Source of the DNA: Sulfurimonas sp.
GTDB taxonomy: Bacteria; Campylobacterota; Campylobacteria; Campylobacterales; Sulfurimonadaceae
Direction: 5' to 3'
Length of the DNA: 64,000 nucleotides
Assembly: GCA_021732045.1 (NCBI GenBank)
Contig: JAKFWK010000004.1
Span: 281,614-345,613 of the forward strand
In this document: positions 1 through 9,735 of the stretch, piece by piece
How positions within the stretch are numbered: the first letter of the stretch is position 1
Layout: the number at the start of each line of letters is the position of its first letter
The notes under the pieces: model-generated
Told to the model about the DNA's origin: nothing
Databases searched by the model: none
The model's input: the letters and a program-made list of their open reading frames with translations, nothing else
Made by a program: the position numbers and the translations under genes

Positions 1-545
1 TCGTTGTGGTAAATCAAACCCTCATATCTCTCTTCAACAATACACTTAAATCCAAGTGGTGTTTTTGCAATTATGATGATTTTTACCTCTTGATTTGGGT
101 AAAGTCCCTTGACTCTTTTTTCAAAAAAATCACCAAGCTTCTCTGTTCCTACAAGTCTGTGAGTTCTCTCATCATAAACAACTTTTAAAAATCGCTTATC
201 TCCAACTTTAAATGGCTCTTTTTGAAACATATTTGGAACGAGCAAATCTTTTAGGAGCCCCCATTTTACAAATGCTCCAAAAGGTGCGACATCTACAACT
301 TCAAATAGTGCGTATTCGTTTAGCATCGCAGTTGGTTTTAGTGTAGTTGCTATAAGTCTATCTTCTGAATCGGTATATAAGAAAACATCTAAAAGGTCAC
401 CATCGTGCATCTTGTCGGTTACATAGGCCTGTGGAAGAAGCACATCTCTCTCATCAAGCGAGGTTAAAAATATACCGTGTGGGGTGTGCCTATCTATGAG
501 TAGAGTGTTTATTGTTCCGAGTTCTAAGTATTGGTTTTGTTTCAA
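1..545 (-). CDS. CvfB-like S1 RNA-binding protein (partial, 3' end outside window)
   Basis: The reverse strand reads openly from 545 to the window edge. I chose a TTG start at 543-545 because AAGGAA lies a few bases upstream. The visible 181 residues show the layout of the CvfB/YitL family: an N-terminal S1-like segment (LIDRHTPHGIFL), then YTDSEDRLIATT, GAFVKWGLLKDLLVP and TPLGFKCIVEERYEGLIYH. Members bind RNA through tandem S1-like folds and have been linked to virulence regulation in Gram-positives; the role here is unknown. The C-terminal winged-helix part lies outside the window. The family call is from conserved strings I recognise. Confidence 0.75.
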   Translation of the reverse strand, partial: MKQNQYLELGTINTLLIDRHTPHGIFLTSLDERDVLLPQAYVTDKMHDGDLLDVFLYTDSEDRLIATTLKPTAMLNEYALFEVVDVAPFGAFVKWGLLKDLLVPNMFQKEPFKVGDKRFLKVVYDERTHRLVGTEKLGDFFEKRVKGLYPNQEVKIIIIAKTPLGFKCIVEERYEGLIYHN

Positions 546-782
546 AATTTTTCCTTGTTTTTCCGTCTTTCTCAACTCTTTTTGAGAATAATTATAACAT
601 TATATCCAGATTGAGATTTTGTATAAAAACAACTTGATTGCTTCTTGGGTAGATAGTTTGCAATGATTCCAATAAAATAAACAATCGGTATTAATTTTAA
701 AATAGATTTAGCTAAATTTTGTTATATTATTATCACAAAAAAATAAAGAGTTTAGCCTCATCTGCTAAAAATAAGGAATAAA

Positions 783-1304
783 ATGAAAAAACTAATCTTA
801 ACCCTGCTTCTTCTATTGTCAAGTAATTTAATGGCTGCTCAGGGTAGCATATATAAGAAGATTATAAATGAGCCTTATGATGATTATTTTCCTAAGCTGA
901 AAAAAGCAATTGAAGCGAATCACATGAATATTGTCTCTGAGATAGATCTTATGAGTAGATTTAAAGAAGCTGGATATCAAAAAAAGTTTGGTGCTGATTT
1001 TAATAAAAACAAACTTGAAAAAGTTACATCGCTGGTTATTTGTAATGGCTATGTTGCTAATCAAATCTCTAATATAGATATTGAAATGATGGCATTTTGT
1101 CCAGTTCGTATCTCCGTTATACAGCGAGGTGGCAAAACTATAGTTCTATTTATAAAGGCATCGGGGATTGCTACAAATAAAAAAGCAGCTTCACTTTTAA
1201 AATCTCTTGATGATGTTATAGTACATACGATTGATTTAAGTGTTGATAAGTATATGGAAAAATCATTTGCTCCTTCTTCGTTTCAAGGTAAACACGAAGA
1301 CTAA
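783..1304 (+). CDS. Secreted DUF302 family protein
   Basis: A 173-residue protein preceded by AAGGA. Residues 1-19 form a typical signal peptide (MKKLILTLLLLLSSNLMAA), so the product is exported to the periplasm. The rest resembles DUF302 (TT1751-like fold), with the family's central pattern around VICNGYVANQIS and FCPVRISVIQRGGKTIVLF. The biochemical function of DUF302 proteins is not established; many sit near sulfur or redox genes. It stands alone here, with 237 bases upstream that include an AT-rich stretch (TATATTATT) suitable as a -10 region. The family call is moderately sure. Confidence 0.7.
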   Translation: MKKLILTLLLLLSSNLMAAQGSIYKKIINEPYDDYFPKLKKAIEANHMNIVSEIDLMSRFKEAGYQKKFGADFNKNKLEKVTSLVICNGYVANQISNIDIEMMAFCPVRISVIQRGGKTIVLFIKASGIATNKKAASLLKSLDDVIVHTIDLSVDKYMEKSFAPSSFQGKHED

Positions 1305-1454
1305 TCTACTTAAACCAGCTTGTAGCATAATTGCTATAGGCTAAAGCCCCATTTATAAAAAATTACCACTCTTTAGAAATAGAATTCATACTAATTTGCT
1401 ATTATTCATATCCATTGGCTATAATAAATCAAGTAAAATAAAAAAGAGAAATAT

Positions 1455-1925
1455 ATGAAATTAACACATCTAGATGAAAAAGACAGACCTAAAATGGTTG
1501 ATGTAAGCGAAAAAAATCTCACGACGAGGGTTGCTGTAGCAAGTGGGATTATAGAGATGAGTCAAGATGCTTATGATGCTATAGTGGGCGAGAAGACAAA
1601 GAAAGGTCCTGTGCTTCAAACTGCGGTTATTGCTGCAATTATGGGAACCAAAAAAACAAGTGAACTTATCCCAATGTGCCATCCGCTTAATCTTAGCGGC
1701 ATCAATTGTGATGTTGAAGAACTATTAGAACTACCAGGATTTAAACTAACACTAACTGCAAAACTAACAGGTCAAACTGGTGTTGAGATGGAGGCGCTAA
1801 CTGGAGTTAGCATAGGACTTCTAACGATTTACGATATGGTAAAAGCCATAGATAAAGGCATGGTTATTCGTCATGTTCAATTAGAGAGAAAATCAGGAGG
1901 AAAAAGTGGAGACTTTAAACGATAA
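1455..1925 (+). CDS. moaC: Cyclic pyranopterin monophosphate synthase MoaC
   Basis: This 156-residue protein has the usual MoaC length and motifs: the active-site string PMCHPLNL near residue 75, [12 protein letters not shown] and [13 protein letters not shown] near the C-terminus. MoaC works after MoaA in molybdenum cofactor synthesis, rearranging 3',8-cyclo-dihydro-GTP into cyclic pyranopterin monophosphate in the cytoplasm. Its last 20 bases overlap the GTG start of the next gene, so the two are probably translated together. No other moa genes are in the window. The product would supply molybdoenzymes, which is expected in a respiratory campylobacterote. Confidence 0.95.
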   Translation: MKLTHLDEKDRPKMVDVSEKNLTTRVAVASGIIEMSQDAYDAIVGEKTKKGPVLQTAVIAAIMGTKKTSELIPMCHPLNLSGINCDVEELLELPGFKLTLTAKLTGQTGVEMEALTGVSIGLLTIYDMVKAIDKGMVIRHVQLERKSGGKSGDFKR

Positions 1926-2187
1926 CACTCCTTTTTCGGAGAAAAAATTAGAGCTTAACTACCCGTGTTCATGGTCATATAAGCTGATTGCTGGCGAGAA
2001 AGAGACGCTAGAAAAAGCAATCAGAGATGTAGTGGAAGAGAGAATTCACAAGATTGAGCACTCAAATGTAAGTAAAGGCGGTAAGTATATCAGCATGAAT
2101 CTTGAGATGATTGTACATAACGAAGATGATAGAAACTTTATATATGAAGCACTAAAAGCGCATCAAGATATAAAGATGGTTCTATAA
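1906..2187 (+). CDS. DUF493 (YbeD / HP0495-like) family protein
   Basis: A 93-residue protein starting with GTG inside the end of moaC. The start is fixed by a perfect AGGAGG at 1895-1900. The sequence has the compact ferredoxin-like DUF493 pattern: [12 protein letters not shown] near the N-terminus, then a ...[14 protein letters not shown] strand ([16 protein letters not shown]). Structures of E. coli YbeD and H. pylori HP0495 show an ACT-like fold, but the function is unknown. The position after moaC is probably operonic rather than a sign of molybdopterin function. Confidence 0.8.
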   Translation: METLNDNTPFSEKKLELNYPCSWSYKLIAGEKETLEKAIRDVVEERIHKIEHSNVSKGGKYISMNLEMIVHNEDDRNFIYEALKAHQDIKMVL

Positions 2188-2204
2188 AATCAAGGAGAAT
2201 AGTT

Positions 2205-3263
2205 ATGGAGTTAGAAAAATTACAAAGAGATCTGAAAAAATCATACAACAAAAATCTCGCTAGTGTAGATGAGCGAGTTGAAGATATTGTTAAACACTTA
2301 GTTGAGGAGTGGAGCATTACTGCTGATGAGATAAGTTTAAATGAGATGAGAGCGTTAGCAACTTCTATACTGGAGATTGAGACGAAATCGTTACATGATG
2401 AGGTTGAGTCACTTTTGGCGCAAAAAGAGCAGATAGAGAGACAGTTGGAGAGAAAATCAGAGGTGTTGCAAGAGTTGAAATATACAGTTTTTAATGCTAT
2501 GGAAAAGCAGGTAAATCCTGAAGATTTAAGCACTCTTGCAAAACTACATCAGATAAAACTCCAGTCGATTGACCTCTTTGATATTTTAAGCGAGATGGTA
2601 GAGTCCGCCATAATCACGGCGTTAGAAAAAGATACGGACGGTGATATAAAAGAGACCACTCAAGAGATTATAAAAGAGTTAACCTTTGAAGCTATAAAAG
2701 AGGGCTCACTAAACACGATAAGAATCAGAAAAATACTCTCAACTATACTACAATCAGCTATTGATGTCTCAGAAGCTTCGCCAAACAGAGCTTCGCAGAT
2801 ACTAAACTCTACTCTAAGGGGAATGAGAAGCGGTTTGGTTGGCTCAATAGATAGATTTAAAAAGCGACTTGCATTTATTCCGCTTGAGGCTAAACATATT
2901 CTGATTGAGGACTATGACACAATTATGGAAGACTTAAACCAAACAGATGTTCTTTTTTCTCAAGTAATCCAAACTCAAGCGACTGGATGCTCTCTAACAA
3001 TAGAAAAACTACTTTTAGAGATAAACGAAAGCATGAGATATGATCTTGAGGAACTTGTGCATATCTCAAAAGAGACGGCAGAGCTTATGAGAGATAGATT
3101 TTCAAATATTGCAAAAAAAGCAGTAAAGAGAGGCAGTAAAGCCATGCAATCTCCTGCCGCACAAGAGGCAAAAAGGATGGGTGCTCAAGCATGGGGAATA
3201 GCTAAAACAGCGTTAGATGGCGCTATAAAAAGTGCTAAAGACAAAATTGATACCAAGAAATAA
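2205..3263 (+). CDS. Conserved helical protein of unknown function
   Basis: A 352-residue protein with AAGGAGAA upstream, 17 bases after the DUF493 gene, so likely the last gene of the moaC operon. It has no signal peptide or membrane segment. Nearly all of it looks alpha-helical and charged, with heptad-like stretches around residues 50-90 (EVESLLAQKEQIERQLERKS) and a basic Ala/Lys-rich C-terminus (residues 315-352). From memory it resembles a Campylobacterota-specific family (possibly DUF6781), but I am not certain. No catalytic motif is visible, and a structural or scaffold role is only a guess. Confidence 0.6.
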   Translation: MELEKLQRDLKKSYNKNLASVDERVEDIVKHLVEEWSITADEISLNEMRALATSILEIETKSLHDEVESLLAQKEQIERQLERKSEVLQELKYTVFNAMEKQVNPEDLSTLAKLHQIKLQSIDLFDILSEMVESAIITALEKDTDGDIKETTQEIIKELTFEAIKEGSLNTIRIRKILSTILQSAIDVSEASPNRASQILNSTLRGMRSGLVGSIDRFKKRLAFIPLEAKHILIEDYDTIMEDLNQTDVLFSQVIQTQATGCSLTIEKLLLEINESMRYDLEELVHISKETAELMRDRFSNIAKKAVKRGSKAMQSPAAQEAKRMGAQAWGIAKTALDGAIKSAKDKIDTKK

Positions 3264-3276
3264 AAGAAATTTTAGT

Positions 3277-3334
3277 ATCAAACAAACTCTAATCTACACA
3301 AAGATAGAGTATAAGTAAACTTTCTTTGTTTGAT
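3277..3334. terminator. Nested inverted repeat, possible terminator or RNA structure
   Basis: ATCAAACAAA at 3277-3286 is perfectly complementary to TTTGTTTGAT at 3325-3334. Inside it, ACTCTA (3286-3291) pairs with TAGAGT (3305-3310). The element lies in the 97-base gap between the moaC operon and the broken chemoreceptor gene. No long T-run follows, so it may be a weak terminator or a structured leader of the downstream gene. Confidence 0.4.
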
Positions 3335-3360
3335 CTAAATTAATTTTATCTGGAGAAACT

Positions 3361-4956
3361 ATGTTAAAAACTGTAAAATCAAAAGTTATTGCTTCAACAA
3401 TCTTTTTAAGTATTGTTGGGCTAATTAGTATGACATACTATTTGTCATCAACCATTCATGAGATATCAAACAAATCAACAAAAGAGTCCCTATTAATGTT
3501 GAGTGAGTCTATTTTTCAATCTCTTACTAACCTAACAGTATGGTTGCTGGCGATTCTTCTGTGGTGGAAGAGTCGTTGCGCGCAGCTAGCTCTATTGATG
3601 GTATAGAATCACTAAAAGTTGCAAAATCAAAAGCTGTTATAGAGGTTTATGCTCCAACGGAGAAATTTACATCAGATTTGCTTGTTCAAAAAGTTATGCA
3701 GACGAAGAGAGCTGAGACTGTAGAGAGCAATGAAAATAACCATCATACAATTCGAATGATAAGAGCTATGATAGCTCAAGCTAAATGTTTATCATGTCAC
3801 GCTAATGCACAAGAAGGGTATGTTTTAGGGACTATGGATTTAACGGTGTCGCTTGATAAATCAGATTCAAGTATCAGCTCTACAGAAAGAACACTCGCAG
3901 GTACTTTGTTGATAGCAAGTATACTCTTTACGATTGTAAGTTGGATTTTCTTTTCTAGGGAAATATTTCAACCATTTTTTGGTTTAAAAGCTCGTATTTC
4001 AGAGCTTGTCGGTGGCGACAAAGACCTTACAAAGCGTCTGAATGATAAAAATGAAAATGAGTTTGGTGATACCGCAAAAGAGGTTAATAAATTTTTAGAG
4101 ATGGTTCAAAATACTGTAAATAATGTCAAAACTTTAGGCTTAAAAAATGCAGATATCGCAAAAGAGATAGAATCATCAAGTCATATAATCAGTAAAAGTA
4201 CAGAGCAGGAGCAACAAATAGTCTATGCTACAACTCAAAAAAGTAAGTTCATTAAAGAGCTTCTTCAAAAAAATATACAAACAACACAAGAGACGCAGGA
4301 AAATATTCTAGAGGCAAATGAGGAACTAGATACTGCAAAAAAATCACTATCGTTATTTAGTAGAGAAGTAAGTGGCTTTGTTGAGATTGAGAATGAACTT
4401 TCAAATGAACTCTCTGGATTAAAAAATAATGCTGGTGAAGTGAAAAGTGTTTTAAATGTTATAAAAGATATAGCGGAACAAACAAACCTGTTGGCACTAA
4501 ATGCAGCTATTGAAGCAGCAAGAGCAGGAGAGGCACGGGAGAGGATTTGCTGTTGTAGCTGATGAGGTCCGTAAGCTTGCAGAGAGAACACAAAAAAGCT
4601 TAGTTGAAATAGACATAAGCGTCAGTACAATTGTTCAATCTATCAATGATGTAAGTGATAAAATGCATATAAATGCTCAAAATATAGAGAACCTTACAAA
4701 TATTTCGAGTGATGTTGAGGATAAAATAAACACAACTTCCAATGCAATAACATACTCTACGAAGGTTGCAAAGGAGTCCACCGAGGATAGTTTGCAGATG
4801 TCGGAGCAAATAAATGAGATTATCATTGATATCTCAAAAATTGAGACACTATCAACTGCCAATGGAGTGAGCGCAAAAAGTATAGAGTCTGATTTAAAAC
4901 AGCTTGTAGAAGTCGCCTCATCTCTTCAAAGTACTATAAACGAGTTTAAGAGTTAA
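3361..4956 (+). pseudogene. Methyl-accepting chemotaxis protein with periplasmic CxxCH heme motif, two frameshifts
   Basis: The reading frame breaks twice. An N-terminal membrane helix (from 3361, GGAG upstream) runs to about 3535. The homologous reading then moves to another frame (MVAGDSSVVEESL...), consistent with one missing base near 3538. At 4532-4533 an extra G turns the canonical [11 protein letters not shown] into AGEARERICC, and the first frame resumes to 4956. The two shifts cancel. The predicted ancestral protein has 531 residues: TM1, a sensor region with CLSCH at 3786-3800, TM2 near 3905, HAMP, and a signalling domain with [15 protein letters not shown]. The CxxCH in a region ending VLGTMDL resembles heme-bearing sensor domains. 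Real decay and sequence error cannot be separated here. Confidence 0.8.
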
Positions 4957-4963
4957 AGCGGGA

Positions 4964-6259
4964 CTATAGCTTATGGAGATAAAGTACTTTATCTCCTTTT
5001 GAGTTATAGTAGATGCCAAGGGAAGAGCGTCTTGATACAAAAACGCCCCTCCCATTAAAAGTTTTTGAATTTCTAAAAATTTTACTTAATATTTCAGTGT
5101 CAAAACCATCTCCTTCATCTCTAACTGAAGTTAAAATATAACTATTTTTTTGATGCTCTACCCTGCTAATATTTACGCTTATTTTTCTAGGACATCCTTT
5201 TGAAAGCTCTTCCAGTGTATCAAAATATATGCCATCTTCTAAAAGCTTATGTTTATTGGCAGAATCTATGCTTAGATTTCCATGTTCAAAAGCGTTCATA
5301 AACAACTCTGAAAAAACAATTGCTGCCATACCCTGTAGTTCTGCATCTTCGGTTAAAGTTGCCCATATGTCACCATACCAACCGCTTGCGCTCTCTATGT
5401 CTTCAAGAGTGCTACTAAATTTTTTTGTTGCAATTGTCGCGCTATTTAAATCCAACTTATTCAAAAAAATAAAAGTTATATCATCTTCTTGCTCATCAAT
5501 TTTCCACAAAAATTTAGCTCTTAAATCATCTTTAGTAAAAGAAGTTAGGAAATCATTCTCAACATACTCTGCATACAGCTGATTACCAAATCTTGTGCTA
5601 TTTTCAACCATTCCATCACTATGAAATAGAAATTTTGTAATATTTGAGATGTCAAGTTCTGATAATATAAAATTATCAATATATTTACTTATTGGTGGGT
5701 TATTTGACTTTATTTTTATAATTTCACCACTGTTTGTTTGCATAAGCGATCGTGGCATTGAGAATTTTGAGTAGTGCAGCTGCTCTGTCTTATGATTTAT
5801 TAAAATAAAATCTACAGAAACTGTCTCTTCCTCAAGCAAAATAGGCTTAATATATTTTATGGTTTTGTCAACAAGTTCGTACAGATCAAATATACATGTG
5901 TCTATAATGTGATTAACATAGGATGTTATCAGCATAGCACCCAGCGATGCTGATAGACCTTTACCCATACCATCAACTATAAGATAAAAAGCTCTATCGT
6001 TATCAATCTTTCTTGCACTATAGGCATCACCGCTTAAAATATCAAGTGGCTTATACATAAAGTCAATAAGAAATACCTGCTCAGATTCTACCATCTGATA
6101 ATAAAAGTCGTTTCGCAAAAGATTAAGCTCTTTTGCAAAAGCTAAATCCTCTTGATAGGTTGTGTATTCTTCCCTTTTTTCTAGCTCTTCTATTTTTCTG
6201 TTTTTTTTCTTTTTTATAGAAAAATTATCAAAATTATATTTTGAATTTGTTGAGTTCAT
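4964..6259 (-). CDS. SpoIIE-type PP2C phosphatase fused to HATPase (RsbW-like) domain
   Basis: A 431-residue cytoplasmic protein. Residues 1-50 are basic and probably coiled-coil. Residues 60-270 form a SpoIIE/PP2C phosphatase with its metal-binding aspartates in place (LSGDAYS, VDGMGKG, FHSDGM, EDDITFI). The C-terminal part is a histidine-kinase-like ATPase of the anti-sigma (RsbW) type with N-box [12 protein letters not shown]1 DEGDGFD and G2 NGRGVFV. Such proteins dephosphorylate and/or phosphorylate STAS partners. Its start overlaps the end of the upstream chemoreceptor gene by 26 bases, and a STAS gene heads the same operon. I infer a partner-switching unit in which this protein sets the phosphorylation of the STAS protein; its input and output are unknown. 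Confidence 0.85.
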   Translation of the reverse strand: MNSTNSKYNFDNFSIKKKKNRKIEELEKREEYTTYQEDLAFAKELNLLRNDFYYQMVESEQVFLIDFMYKPLDILSGDAYSARKIDNDRAFYLIVDGMGKGLSASLGAMLITSYVNHIIDTCIFDLYELVDKTIKYIKPILLEEETVSVDFILINHKTEQLHYSKFSMPRSLMQTNSGEIIKIKSNNPPISKYIDNFILSELDISNITKFLFHSDGMVENSTRFGNQLYAEYVENDFLTSFTKDDLRAKFLWKIDEQEDDITFIFLNKLDLNSATIATKKFSSTLEDIESASGWYGDIWATLTEDAELQGMAAIVFSELFMNAFEHGNLSIDSANKHKLLEDGIYFDTLEELSKGCPRKISVNISRVEHQKNSYILTSVRDEGDGFDTEILSKIFRNSKTFNGRGVFVSRRSSLGIYYNSKGDKVLYLHKL

Positions 6260-8216
6260 TTTGTAGTTTTTCTGTATCTTCGGATAATCTTACCACAACG
6301 CTCTCTATCTTACATCTATGACTACTATTTTTGGAAGATAAGTCGATTATCTCATCCATATTTGCTATAAGCTCTTTCGTTTTTGTTGCAATATATGTGC
6401 TTTGATGAACTACATCTCTTGATCTATCTGCTGTTATGGAAAGATTCTCTTTAGTCTCTTTCGAAAATGAGATTAACTCTTGGGCAGAATCTGAGATATT
6501 TAACATGTTTTGTGATGTTTTTGTAGTCTCATCAGAAATCTCTACAACATTTTGGGTGATTAGGTTAACATTTGCGCTTATCTCTGTAAGACTCTTTTGT
6601 GTTCTCTCGGCAAGCTTACGAACTTCGTCGGCTACAACAGCAAATCCTCTTCCATGCTCTCCTGCTCTTGCCGCTTCAATAGCTGCATTAAGTGCCAGAA
6701 GGTTGGTTTGATCTGCTATATCGGAGATGATTGCTAAAACATCTTTTATGTTTTTTGCTTGTTCTGTTAAAGAAGAAACTTTTTGAACTAGCTCTTGTTG
6801 GTTTTCACTGCTCTCATCGATTGATGTAACAACTAGGTTCAGCTCGGTTATAAATCTATCTAAAACATTATAGGTTCTAGTTAAATCCTCCGTTACTGTT
6901 ATGGAGGCATCCTCAACTGCGTCTAATCTTTGCCCCACCTCACTAACTAAAACACCAATATTTTTTATTTTCTCATCAGCAATTTCACTATTTGTTGCAA
7001 GTTCATCAACCACACTATTTAAAATTGTAGCCTCTGATGAGGTTGATACTGAGACATCTTTGGCTTTATAAACGCTCTCTTTAAATGCAGTAATCATGGT
7101 GTGTAGTGCCTGTGAAATTTGCGAGATTTCATCTTTGCCCTCAACTATAACTACGCAAGTTAAATCAAGACCATCTGATACGCACTTAATCTTCTCTAGG
7201 CTACTGCCAACGCTTCTGTTGACCCCTCTGCTTATTGTAAAAATAATAATAAAAATAGCAATAGCAAAAATAGTGTACCCAGCAAGAGATATCGTTACCC
7301 TAGCGATAGAATCTGATTTTATCTTCTCTAGTAATTGACTATTTTCTTGTGCTAGCTCATCATCAATCTCTTTTAAGATATCTATTTTCTGGGTCATAGC
7401 ATTAAACCACACACTACTATCTACGCCAAAACCACCACTAATTGCCCTATCTTTCGCGACAGCTCTCATCTCTTCTATCTTAGCCAGAACAGGAGAGTTG
7501 ATTTTTTGTTTATAGAGCTCTTTTGATTTATCATTTGCAATTGACAAGAAGATATCCAAAAATGTATTTTGTTCCGCAACTGCGGATGTCCATTTAACAA
7601 AAACACCATCATCAAACCTATCCGCGCCAAAAACCCCGCTTAGTAACGCTCTCTCAATTCCAGCCCGCTCTTTAGATTTTAAAAAGTTTGAGTACGCTTC
7701 TAATGCTTTAACTAGCTCTGGTTCATTAGCTGATTTTGCAGTCAAAGAAATAACGGCTAAGATTTTTTTATTCATGTTTGTGTAGTATGAAACAGCATCT
7801 TTAGTGCTAATTGTAAGTGAGGTAACTTTTGAGCGAATTTCCTCTATTTTTTGCATATCTGCTTTAAGATTATCAAGTTCGCCATCTAGTTCTCTACCTA
7901 GCTCCTCTAGCTCTAAAGTAGTGATATACTGAACTAAGCCTTCATACTCTTTTGTTGTTTTTTTTGTCTGTTTCGGCAAAACATCACCAAATTTTTTGCC
8001 TCCTGAGCCAATAAATCCAGCACTAAGACCTCTCTCTTTTTGCGTTTCATGGATTAAAAGACTTAGCTTTTGGGAGAGGTTGTTCAGCTCTTGCGCCCGA
8101 ATCATAGACACTCTATCGGAGTATGCTTTGTTTATTGCGACACCGATAATAATTAACGCAAAGGAGATTACAACTACTGCTATTAGGTTTAATTTGGATT
8201 TGATTGTCATGACCAT
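6234..8216 (-). CDS. Methyl-accepting chemotaxis protein with NIT sensor domain
   Basis: A 660-residue chemoreceptor. TM1 is at about residues 8-30. The periplasmic region contains the NIT (nitrate/nitrite-sensing type) signature [20 protein letters not shown]2 is near residues 305-327, followed by HAMP and a signalling domain with intact hairpin ([15 protein letters not shown], then [12 protein letters not shown]). NIT domains are proposed to sense nitrate or nitrite, which would suit a denitrifier, but the ligand is an inference. The upstream STAS gene ends in TCATGA, so the internal ATG at 8210 gives a 4-base overlap and may be the true start. The 3' end overlaps the SpoIIE-type gene. Being sandwiched between partner-switch genes is unusual for a chemoreceptor. 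Confidence 0.9.
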   Translation of the reverse strand: MVMTIKSKLNLIAVVVISFALIIIGVAINKAYSDRVSMIRAQELNNLSQKLSLLIHETQKERGLSAGFIGSGGKKFGDVLPKQTKKTTKEYEGLVQYITTLELEELGRELDGELDNLKADMQKIEEIRSKVTSLTISTKDAVSYYTNMNKKILAVISLTAKSANEPELVKALEAYSNFLKSKERAGIERALLSGVFGADRFDDGVFVKWTSAVAEQNTFLDIFLSIANDKSKELYKQKINSPVLAKIEEMRAVAKDRAISGGFGVDSSVWFNAMTQKIDILKEIDDELAQENSQLLEKIKSDSIARVTISLAGYTIFAIAIFIIIFTISRGVNRSVGSSLEKIKCVSDGLDLTCVVIVEGKDEISQISQALHTMITAFKESVYKAKDVSVSTSSEATILNSVVDELATNSEIADEKIKNIGVLVSEVGQRLDAVEDASITVTEDLTRTYNVLDRFITELNLVVTSIDESSENQQELVQKVSSLTEQAKNIKDVLAIISDIADQTNLLALNAAIEAARAGEHGRGFAVVADEVRKLAERTQKSLTEISANVNLITQNVVEISDETTKTSQNMLNISDSAQELISFSKETKENLSITADRSRDVVHQSTYIATKTKELIANMDEIIDLSSKNSSHRCKIESVVVRLSEDTEKLQNELNKFKI

Positions 8217-8500
8217 ATCCTAGTGGCTTTTAGTGTTGTTGTAAGGTCTAAATCATCGAGCAGTTCAATTAATTGTTGGCTTCCTGCTTTTATGCTGATA
8301 TCAATTCCATCTTTTAGAACAAGCTTGTTTAAATATCCAATAACCGATGATATAATTGATAGGGAGTCAACAATCTCTATCGTAACGGACTGAGAAGAAG
8401 TCACGATAATATCAATCTCTTTTTTTATATTTTGAAAATCTACAATGCTTTTTATATTACCAGCTATTATGATTCTGTTTCCAGAGATATCAATTTTCAT
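8207..8500 (-). CDS. STAS-domain protein (anti-anti-sigma factor-like)
   Basis: A 97-residue single-domain protein with AAGGA upstream. It follows the STAS pattern: an N-terminal strand pair ([16 protein letters not shown]), a strand [10 protein letters not shown], then [11 protein letters not shown], which aligns with the DSSGLGVLL phosphorylation loop of SpoIIAA/RsbV. Both serines of that loop are kept, but the preceding Asp is Ile, so whether it is phosphorylated is open. It is the first gene of a tightly overlapping operon with a NIT chemoreceptor and a SpoIIE/HATPase protein, and I infer it is the switch partner of the latter. Confidence 0.7.
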   Translation of the reverse strand: MKIDISGNRIIIAGNIKSIVDFQNIKKEIDIIVTSSQSVTIEIVDSLSIISSVIGYLNKLVLKDGIDISIKAGSQQLIELLDDLDLTTTLKATRIWS

Positions 8501-8553
8501 AACAATCCTTTTCTTTTTTGAGATGTGTTGCGTATAGAATATAATAAGAAAAA

Positions 8554-9732
8554 TTAATGCCTGCTTAGATTATCTGCCCACTCACGCATTTTTTTCTCAT
8601 ACCCAATCTCTTTCAGTTCTACAAATTTTAGTGGCTTTGCTAGATGCTCTTGTTTGACAAAACCACCATAATTATGTGGATATTTGTAGTTTTTTGCGCT
8701 GTTTTTTATATGTTCTGGAATTTCCAGTATCGTGCCACTCTTTATGGCATCTAACGCTGAGTTTATTGCTAGATATGCAGAGTTTGACTTTGGCGAAGCG
8801 CAAAGGTATATAACAGCCTGAGCTAAAATAATTCTAGCTTCTGGATAACCAATTTTAGAGACACTTGTCATGGCGGAAGTTGTGAGCGTAAGTGCTTGAG
8901 GATTTGCGTTTCCAATATCTTCGCTGGCAAGCACAACTAATCGTCTGGCGATAAACTCAGCGCTCTCCCCACCATCAATAAGGCGAGCCAAATAGTAGAT
9001 GCCAGCATCCATATCAGAGCCTCTTATGGACTTTATTAAAGCACTTGCCAAATCATAATGAACGCCAGCTTCGCTACTCCCAGCACTAAGCGCATTTGGA
9101 CGAAGTGATTTTAGGGTTGTAAGCGTGATAGATTGTGTGATGCTCGATGCAAACTCCAAGAGTTTAAGCATAGCTCTAGCATCACCGCCACTGCTTGCAA
9201 CTAGATACTCTTTTGCCTTCTCGTCAATAATAAGATTATGGTTTAAAATAGTCTTATTAAGCAGTTTTGCTAGTGCTTCATTTGAGATACTAAAGAGTTC
9301 AAAAAGCATAGAGCGAGAACGGATTGCAGAAGTTAGTGAAAAAAATGGATTTTCGGTTGATGCACCGATGATAAGAACAGAGTTGTTCTCCATAACAGGA
9401 AGCAGAACTTCTTGCTGATTTTTTGCTAAACGATGAACTTCATCTATAAAAATAAGCGGTTTTTGTAGACTATTTTTATGTTGCTCAAAGATGCGTCTTA
9501 ACTCTTCTATTTTCAGACTTGTCGCATTTAGTTCGTAAAAAGGTAATCGCATCTCTTTTGCAATAATCCTAGCAAGAGAGGTTTTTCCACACCCAGCAGG
9601 ACCGAACAAAAAACTATGCCCAAGTGCCTCTTTTTCACACAACATCCTAAGAGGTGAATTTTTACCGCTTAAATGCTCTTGCCCGATTAAATCATCAAAG
9701 CATTCTGGTCTAAGTAGATGCGCAAAGTTCAA
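8554..9732 (-). CDS. rarA: Replication-associated recombination protein RarA (MgsA)
   Basis: A 392-residue AAA+ ATPase of the clamp-loader clade. Walker A is GPAGCGKTSL near residue 45, Walker B is IFIDEVHRL, sensor 1 is GASTENPFF. The C-terminal MgsA-type tetramerisation part includes SEDIGNANPQAL and PHNYGGFVKQ. RarA acts at stalled replication forks. The start is TTG at 9730-9732, four bases after the rluB stop, in a run rarA-rluB-kdsD read on the same strand. Length is slightly below the E. coli protein (447), as is common in this phylum. Confidence 0.93.
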   Translation of the reverse strand: MNFAHLLRPECFDDLIGQEHLSGKNSPLRMLCEKEALGHSFLFGPAGCGKTSLARIIAKEMRLPFYELNATSLKIEELRRIFEQHKNSLQKPLIFIDEVHRLAKNQQEVLLPVMENNSVLIIGASTENPFFSLTSAIRSRSMLFELFSISNEALAKLLNKTILNHNLIIDEKAKEYLVASSGGDARAMLKLLEFASSITQSITLTTLKSLRPNALSAGSSEAGVHYDLASALIKSIRGSDMDAGIYYLARLIDGGESAEFIARRLVVLASEDIGNANPQALTLTTSAMTSVSKIGYPEARIILAQAVIYLCASPKSNSAYLAINSALDAIKSGTILEIPEHIKNSAKNYKYPHNYGGFVKQEHLAKPLKFVELKEIGYEKKMREWADNLSRH

Positions 9733-9735
9733 CTA

